From contig JAGFMI010000003.1 of assembly GCA_021030905.1 (NCBI GenBank), positions 372,001 through 436,000 on the forward strand: a stretch of DNA of 64,000 bases, written 5' to 3'. Below are positions 58,604-64,000 of this stretch, piece after piece. The translations under genes and the position numbers were made by a program. Every line of letters begins with the position of its first letter. Positions within the stretch are counted from its first letter, which is position 1. Source of the DNA: Pyrenula massariospora. Lineage: Eukaryota > Ascomycota > Eurotiomycetes > Pyrenulales > Pyrenulaceae. The notes below the pieces were generated by a model. It made no database searches. It saw only the letters and a program-made list of their open reading frames with translations, and was not told where the DNA came from.

Positions 58604-58720
58604 CAGCTATAACTAAAGGAGTGTGTAAATAACTTTATGAAACAGCTATGTACAAAGGAGTGTGTCAATGACTCAATGAGACTGCTATATGTAAAGGAGT
58701 ATGTAAATAACTGTATTGGA
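58604..58720. repeat. Three tandem 39-bp units
   Basis: Units start at 58604, 58643 and 58682, each of the form c[at]gctat...aaaggagt.tgt.aataact.... They differ at about a quarter of positions, so the array is not new. It lies in the noncoding gap between the broken oxidase and the small orphan gene. Confidence 0.75.
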
Positions 58721-58844
58721 ACAAGTTCATCCGTGGAACAAAAACAAATCCATGCTTAACCTCCCTTTCCAATGTCCCGAATATGAGAGCAGAGACCAAA
58801 AATCCTGGTAAGGGCTTGGTACTCCAAGCTCCATGATCACCTGA

Positions 58845-59368
58845 TCAGTGTAGGTTATCCACTCTATTCAAGATTTCGGGGGAGATGAGACCCGCGAGCG
58901 AAACCAAAAGCTTGGCCACAGCCGGGCTGCTGAGCTGGGCGTAGGCGGCTTGAAAGGCAGCTGCGTCCAGGCCGAATGTCGTTGGTGGGTCAACTTTGAA
59001 AGTTCCATTTCCTGGATAGTGACCAACCGCCGTGTTTGTCGATACGGCCTTGTAGGTCCTCGGGTGGGTAGGGTCGTTTAATTTGATGGGAGAGCCTTGG
59101 ACTGAGCACCCTAAGATAAGGACCGTTCCATTTGGGGGACCACCGGGAATGGTGGTGAGATCGAACCCGGTATTTGAATCTAGGCTATCTGTTAGAATAT
59201 ACCTGCCTGTGCAAAATAAAGACACTCACTAGGCGCGACTGCGTACTTGTCGTTACTTGAGCCGTCCCAAACTATTGCGCTGTTTGTGTCGAAGAGGACT
59301 GGGTAGATCGTATCAGCTTTGCTCTCGTTTTGAATATTATAGACCCGGAATTCTGCATGTGAGCTCAT
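58845..59368 (-). CDS. Small hypothetical protein, two exons
   Basis: Exons 59368-59230 and 59188-58845 join over a 41-nt intron (gtgagt...ctaacag) to give 160 residues. The start MSSHAEFRVYNIQNESKAD is chosen because earlier in-frame residues look like leader. There is no signal peptide or membrane helix. The middle (TGFDLTTIPGGPPNGTVLIL GCS) is rich in Gly, Pro and Thr, suggesting beta structure. The end is helical (FGLDAAAFQAAYAQLSSPAV AKLL). I do not recognise the family. Consistent phase, a canonical intron with a branch site next to the acceptor, and coding-like composition make it a probable real gene. Confidence 0.6.
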
Positions 59369-62063
59369 GATGAAGCATGAAAGATGAGTGCTATGCTTTT
59401 GGATGGAAGATCGATGTTCGAACAAGGCGGGAGGGTTATTTGGTGGAAGGAATGGAAGACATCGTCCGACCTCGACTGGTCTTATATATCTGACACGCTG
59501 TCCTTCAGGCAGCCTCGTTGGTGTTGCCGATCTTGGTCGCTCTTGCACTGAGTAAGATTCAGCCCGCAGAAATGTCTTTCAGCTGCGATTAGGAGTCGAG
59601 GCTTGCAGTGAGCCCACTTAGCTGTGACGATGCATTGAGGCTTGCATATCCGTGCGATGTAGGTGAGATGGATGAGGAAGTATCCACCGATCCTACGCAT
59701 AGCGAGGACGGATGGAAGGATTGTTTCCTTTTGCCACCAATGCATTAACGATCAAGCGACGATCAAGCTCTAAGAGTCGCCGTAAGATATGTATGTCGTA
59801 ATGACACAATAGCCGTAGATTGATAAATTCATTGAAGATCTTGTTGGTCACAAAGCAGTACCTCAGAGTAGAAGTCTGGTCCCCAGGTCGTGATTGATGG
59901 CGCATCCTGATTACCCTGCGATCGTCGGCGGAGTATGATTAGTGAAATCGAGTAAGTTTGAGAGAAATATGGCTGAGAGGAGAAGTTTCAGCTGACAGCT
60001 AAAGTGGTGGCTTTCTGAATTGATCGAACCGATCAGAAAATGGTCTCCGCTATTTACCTTCTAGGAAGATCCATAGTCGGACATCAAAACAATGGTACGA
60101 GAATGACCGATTTGAGAAAGAAAGGGAGTTGAAGAGGCTTGGAGGTGCAATAATCCTTGAAAGAATGAAGGCTAGATGTATCATGGAAATCGGGAGTTGG
60201 CAATCACTCCGTTTAAGCTTCCGCATTCCATCCACATGCGGAACCTCAGCTTCCGATGAAAGAGCCTCAGTTAGAGCTCTTCCATTTTCGGCTCTTGGCT
60301 GGATCAGATGGCTAAGCAGCGGAGTGTGAGATGTGCCACATTTCTAGACTGGGAAATTATGGAGATGGCTATACCAGATTGAGATGTGTAGACCGTTGCA
60401 TGTGGCTGGCTGATATTCATCGGTACGGTCCGCCACCCCTGCAAAGCGCAAGACGCGGAAATTAAAGCCCTCATCCTTGTGAAAAGTCAGAATCGTTACT
60501 ATCAGATGCGCTAGAATAGTGCCACATTTTTCAACCTTTCTTCCCGAGTTCAAGGCATAGAAACCTAGTTGAACAATGGTTCAAGTTTTTAGGAGTGTGA
60601 GATTTTCACTCCGCGATTCAGTAGCCACAGAAAGTATTTTGACCGCTCTTAAGGATTTCTCCAGGGATTTGCTAAACGTTTGCTGGTTTAACCAGTATAG
60701 GGTTAGCTGGGAGTGCGTGAAAACACAGAAAAAAGGGTCACAAGTCATCACACCCGATAGTACCCGTTGGGCAGTGTGTCCGCGAAAAGCTGGAAGGACA
60801 TTGATTCTCCGATCAACGCGACGTAATTCGTCGGTCGCAATCAGGACGGTAAGGCTAGGTGATGCTTCCCTTCCCAGATACGTTGTGGAGATCGTGGCTG
60901 GTTGGGCTTGCTAGACATCCTCAGAATGAGCGCTTATCACTGCTCCTTCAAGCTTCTGAGGATTGCTGTCCCTATTGATCCAAGACCCCAAAAGGTACAG
61001 CCTTCCAATTCGTGGAGTGGGCTTCAGAAAGAGAACAACCCAGAAATCTATCTCGGCATGACATCCATTGGGACGGCTTTTCCCAGAATCCTCGGGAAAA
61101 GCGCCTGCTAGCTTTTCAATATGGGACATATCCGCCTCATTAAAGCCCGGTCACATTGTATATTTCTTTTGTTCTGTCTCTTTCTCGACTGATATCTATC
61201 GGAAGAACATCCGATGCTTTCCATTTTTAGAGGTCTAAGCGATGCTATCAATGGAGTGTTTCATTAGCTATTCATTGCGAGCTTTTTCTGGTTTGGTAAG
61301 ATGAGGCAGCCTTGGTGGTAGCATTGCGGCGGAAAGGTTTGGTCATTCTGGGTTCTGCTGTGCCTTTTCGTAGTTGGATGTGCAAGCAAAAAATCACGAT
61401 GGACAAATTCCTCGCTCGTTCGAGACTCTTTGCAAGCCTTGCGAACAGAATCATGACTAAAGAACAGAATACCAAGCAAGTAAATCTCTTTTGGGAAGGC
61501 CATGCTCTACTTGACCCGAATTCAAGTAGTGACATATACTATACCTACTTTGCGCTTCACTTGACCAGCTTCTGGTGCTATGATATAGAAACCGCATGCT
61601 GCTCCGCATGGTCTTGGGCAGAGATGCGTAGCAACTCGCAAAATCTGGATTTGCCATTTTCTCCTTAACAGCTACAACGGTCAAGCAGGCATTTGGTTCT
61701 GAGACACGGGCGCTTCGGACATTAGCACTATTGGTGAAAAAGCCTAACGGTAAGAGAGTAAGAGCTGAGCAGATGTGCAACTCCCGCGAAGAAGGGCTAT
61801 CTTCCGGCCCGAAAAGTACATAAAAGCAATTTCGTAGCAGTCAGGAATGGGAGGAGAGAACGAAAAAAAGTAGGGCGTTCGAGATGGACCAGAGTGCACT
61901 CTTGGCAAGAGCAGCCAGAAACTTTTGAGCTCGACCTTCAAATATCCTTTGGATCATCATAACTTCATTGGCCTCCATCTCACCATGAGACCCGTACATC
62001 CTTGACCCTTTCTCTAAACCCTTTCTCCACTTATCTCCCTCCAACTACCTCATCCCCCAAACC
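59369..62063. other. Long intergenic region, no gene seen
   Basis: Frames of up to 118 codons exist on both strands (60576-60914, 61312-61668, 61457-61780), but none shows motifs, and overlapping ones on opposite strands have equal length, as expected by chance. The last 100 bases are the C-rich leader of the ribosomal-protein gene. Confidence 0.45.
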
Positions 62064-62748
62064 ATGCCACCGCTTCCCCCCTCCCTCCACGCCCTCACCA
62101 CCCTCCGCCGCCTCGCCCTCCTCCCCTCCTCCCTCCAAACCCTCAAACGCCCACCCTCTCGCAACCCCACAACCATCCCCTCCCTCCACCCCCGCCCCTT
62201 CACAACCACGCCCCCCAACCCTACAACCCTAATCCAAGTCCAACGCCATCCCCGCCGCCCCAAAAAGCTCCGCCGCCCCGTCTCCCCCGCCATGGCCGGC
62301 CGCCCCAGCATGAAAGCCGTCTGCCTCAAGGTCGGCATCACCAAGCCCAAGAAGCCCAACTCGGGCCAGCGCAAGACCGCCAAGGTGCGGTTGTCTAGTG
62401 GGCGCGTGGTTAGCGCGTATATTCCGGGCGAAGGTAAGTGAGAGAGAAAGAGAGGGGAGGGGAGAGGCTGATAAAGTGGTAGGGCATAATGTGCAGCAGC
62501 ATAGCGTGGTGTTGGTGAGGGGGGGGAGGTCGCAGGATTGTCCGGGGGTGAGGTATCATTTGGTGAGGGGGGCGCTGGATTTGGTATGTTCTCTTTCCTT
62601 CTTTTGGTTACTGTTTTTTTAGCTGTAATTGGGTGGGCGAGTTTGTCTGGCTTCAAGGAGGGCTGACGAGGTCGCTATTTAGGGTGGTGTGCCGACGCGG
62701 GCGAATAGCCGGTCGAAGTATGGGACGAAGAAGCCGAAGACGGGATAA
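62064..62748 (+). CDS. MRPS12: Mitochondrial small-subunit ribosomal protein uS12m
   Basis: Three exons: 62064-62433, 62483-62583 and 62683-62748, joined by GT-AG introns of 49 and 99 nt, giving 178 residues. The first ~60 residues are Pro/Leu/Arg/Thr-rich and read as a mitochondrial presequence. The uS12 body follows: [30 protein letters not shown], then [46 protein letters not shown] and a terminal [11 protein letters not shown]. The KPNS loop and the PGEGHN segment are the decoding-centre signatures. The protein acts in the mitoribosome small subunit to maintain decoding accuracy. Both introns fall within conserved motifs and restore them exactly, which supports the model. The coding strand turns from C-rich to G-rich at about 62385. 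Confidence 0.95.
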
Positions 62749-63255
62749 TTGCTTGGAGATATGGCATGGGGAAGCTTTTTTTTACGCGTCTTTTAAGAAT
62801 TGTTCGAGGGCCTGGGAAAATCATTGCACTAGATCTCTATCTCAGGATCTGACCTGAAGACTGGCAAGTTTTGTGTATTCTAGTAATCTGTCATGCGTAA
62901 AAGAGCTATAAAGGCTCGCGGGGGATCCCGCAGAAAGGAGAGAAAATTGTACCATTTCCGCATGACTGGCAAAGCCCTCGGGTTGAGACCATGCGTCCAA
63001 TCCAAGCCCGCTCTGCGCCTCAACACCCGAAAAATGTCACTTCATGCAAATGCTCTACAATGCTGGATAGCTTTTCGGAAATTAGTCCCGTCGCATTTCC
63101 TTTTCATGCCAATCCTGATGCCGAGCTGCAAATTCCATCAATCGTCTTCGAACTCGCGGGATCCTCATACAAGCAGCAAAGACGACAAACAGACAGAGGA
63201 AGAACAGAGAGAATGCCTTGACAGCGAAGAAGAAACCGGCTTTGAAGTCGGCTAG
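62749..63255. other. Intergenic between convergent genes
   Basis: The 3' flanks of MRPS12 and the mannosyltransferase meet here. Open frames at 62893-63255 have no motif. Confidence 0.5.
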
Positions 63256-64000
63256 TCAATTCGATTCTTCTTCCCAGCCCTGTGGCTTTTCGAGATTGTT
63301 GATGCTGAAAAAGCGGGAAGTACCTGGATCTCAATTAGCAAAATTCAATTTTGGAGGTATACAAACCCACAAGAGTATCCTTTCCAATCAAAATTGTCAT
63401 TAGGATTGCAATGGCATTTCAAATCGATGCGTCTCTGTTCACCTGTCGGACAGTGTGTGAATGGGACGTGGTAATATGCAATATCCTCAAAGAAATGAAT
63501 TTCATCTTTGGGAAGGAGAAGGCCTGCAGCAATTGAATGAACAGGTGCATCACCCCACCGTTCGTAGAAGAATCCACCGTCGTGATCGAGACTGTCAAAA
63601 TAGTCAATGTAAGCCTTCGATCTCAGCCAGTCGAGATTGCCGATCTCGAAGTTCGACCACTAAAGGCAAATTTAGCATCTTCGAAATGCGACTTTAGATT
63701 AGCAACATACAAAATGACAATGATTGTAAGATTCGCCTTGGTCATCACTGAGAAAGTCCATGGAATTGTCTTTGGCGATGTGCTCGGGATGTTTCTTCAT
63801 GAACGTCTTCACGCTATCCCAAAGCGTGGGTATTGTTTCGACGTATTCATACAAACTCAGCACAAAGCTGTATTTCTTTCCATTCTGCTTCATGAATAGG
63901 AATGGGTCATAATTGACGTCACAGAAGAGCTCAATGCTTGGCTCAACCCTCCAGTAGTATTCGAATTGATTCATGAGTGGGTGGCGGAAGAAGAAGCCGG
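63256..64000 (-). CDS. GT15 alpha-1,2-mannosyltransferase (KRE2/MNT1 family), 5' part outside window
   Basis: Three exons are visible: 64000-63711 (continuing beyond the window), 63659-63371 and 63323-63256. The introns are 51 and 47 nt; each restores family sequence exactly. Readings include [40 protein letters not shown], then [17 protein letters not shown], which holds the catalytic Glu of the GT15 family. They continue with [48 protein letters not shown] and the end [12 protein letters not shown]. These type II Golgi enzymes transfer mannose from GDP-mannose to O- and N-linked glycans of wall and secreted proteins. The N-terminal membrane anchor must lie beyond 64000. The last exon is only 68 nt. 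No breaks seen. Confidence 0.93.

Noticed and set aside
60576-61780. Several frames of 107-118 codons on both strands
   Set aside because: Opposite-strand frames of similar length overlap and none has protein-like motifs.
1-64000. CRISPR arrays, rRNA genes, bacterial operons
   Set aside because: None seen; intron-rich monocistronic genes show this is eukaryotic nuclear DNA.

Overview
The window looks like nuclear DNA of a filamentous ascomycete (Pezizomycotina). Genes carry short GT-AG introns of about 41-147 nt with CTAAC/CTAAT-like branch sites. They include a HET-domain protein, a Zn2Cys6 regulator with an Upc2-like body, berberine-bridge FAD oxidases, a DUF3433 membrane protein, a KRE2/MNT1-type mannosyltransferase and a fungal-type PEX11C. 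I cannot fix the class or genus from sequence alone. I rebuilt exon-intron structures by hand from reading frames, splice signals and family motifs, so exact boundaries are predictions.

Layout. 1-14 kb: an expansin-like secreted protein (1297-2150), a free-standing RNase H protein (3989-4720, minus), an intact polytopic membrane protein (6625-8757) and a second membrane-protein gene that looks broken (11098-13540). 14.7-24.7 kb: a HET-domain gene (minus), the neddylation factor DCN1 (minus), a VWA protein with prion-like P/G/Q/Y tails, and PEX11C. 26-39 kb: a Cys-rich conserved fungal protein, a broken secreted peptidase-like gene, an Mpv17/PMP22 membrane protein, a dienelactone-hydrolase/SnoaL-like protein, a Nudix ADP-sugar hydrolase with two microexons, and a secreted Cys-rich protein.

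39-59 kb is more accessory: a GrpB-like protein, a decayed F-box-like gene, a Zn2Cys6 factor, an intact FAD oxidase, a 1450-aa DUF3433 protein, a truncated P450 remnant, an SDR, a broken second FAD oxidase and an orphan small protein. Two direct copies of a dispersed repeat (46.3 and 53.6 kb) bracket the DUF3433 gene and P450 remnant. 62-64 kb returns to conserved genes: mitochondrial ribosomal protein uS12m and the 3' part of a GT15 mannosyltransferase that runs off the window.

Housekeeping functions cover protein neddylation, mitochondrial translation, peroxisome and other organelle membranes, nucleotide-sugar clean-up and Golgi glycosylation. The 41-59 kb stretch reads as a partly decayed specialised-metabolism or detoxification neighbourhood (regulator, two FAD oxidases, P450, SDR), with three of its genes ruined. 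The most unusual general signal is compositional: in at least seven genes, on either strand, the coding strand switches abruptly from C-rich to G-rich about 200-400 nt before the stop codon. I found no CRISPR array, rRNA or convincing tRNA.
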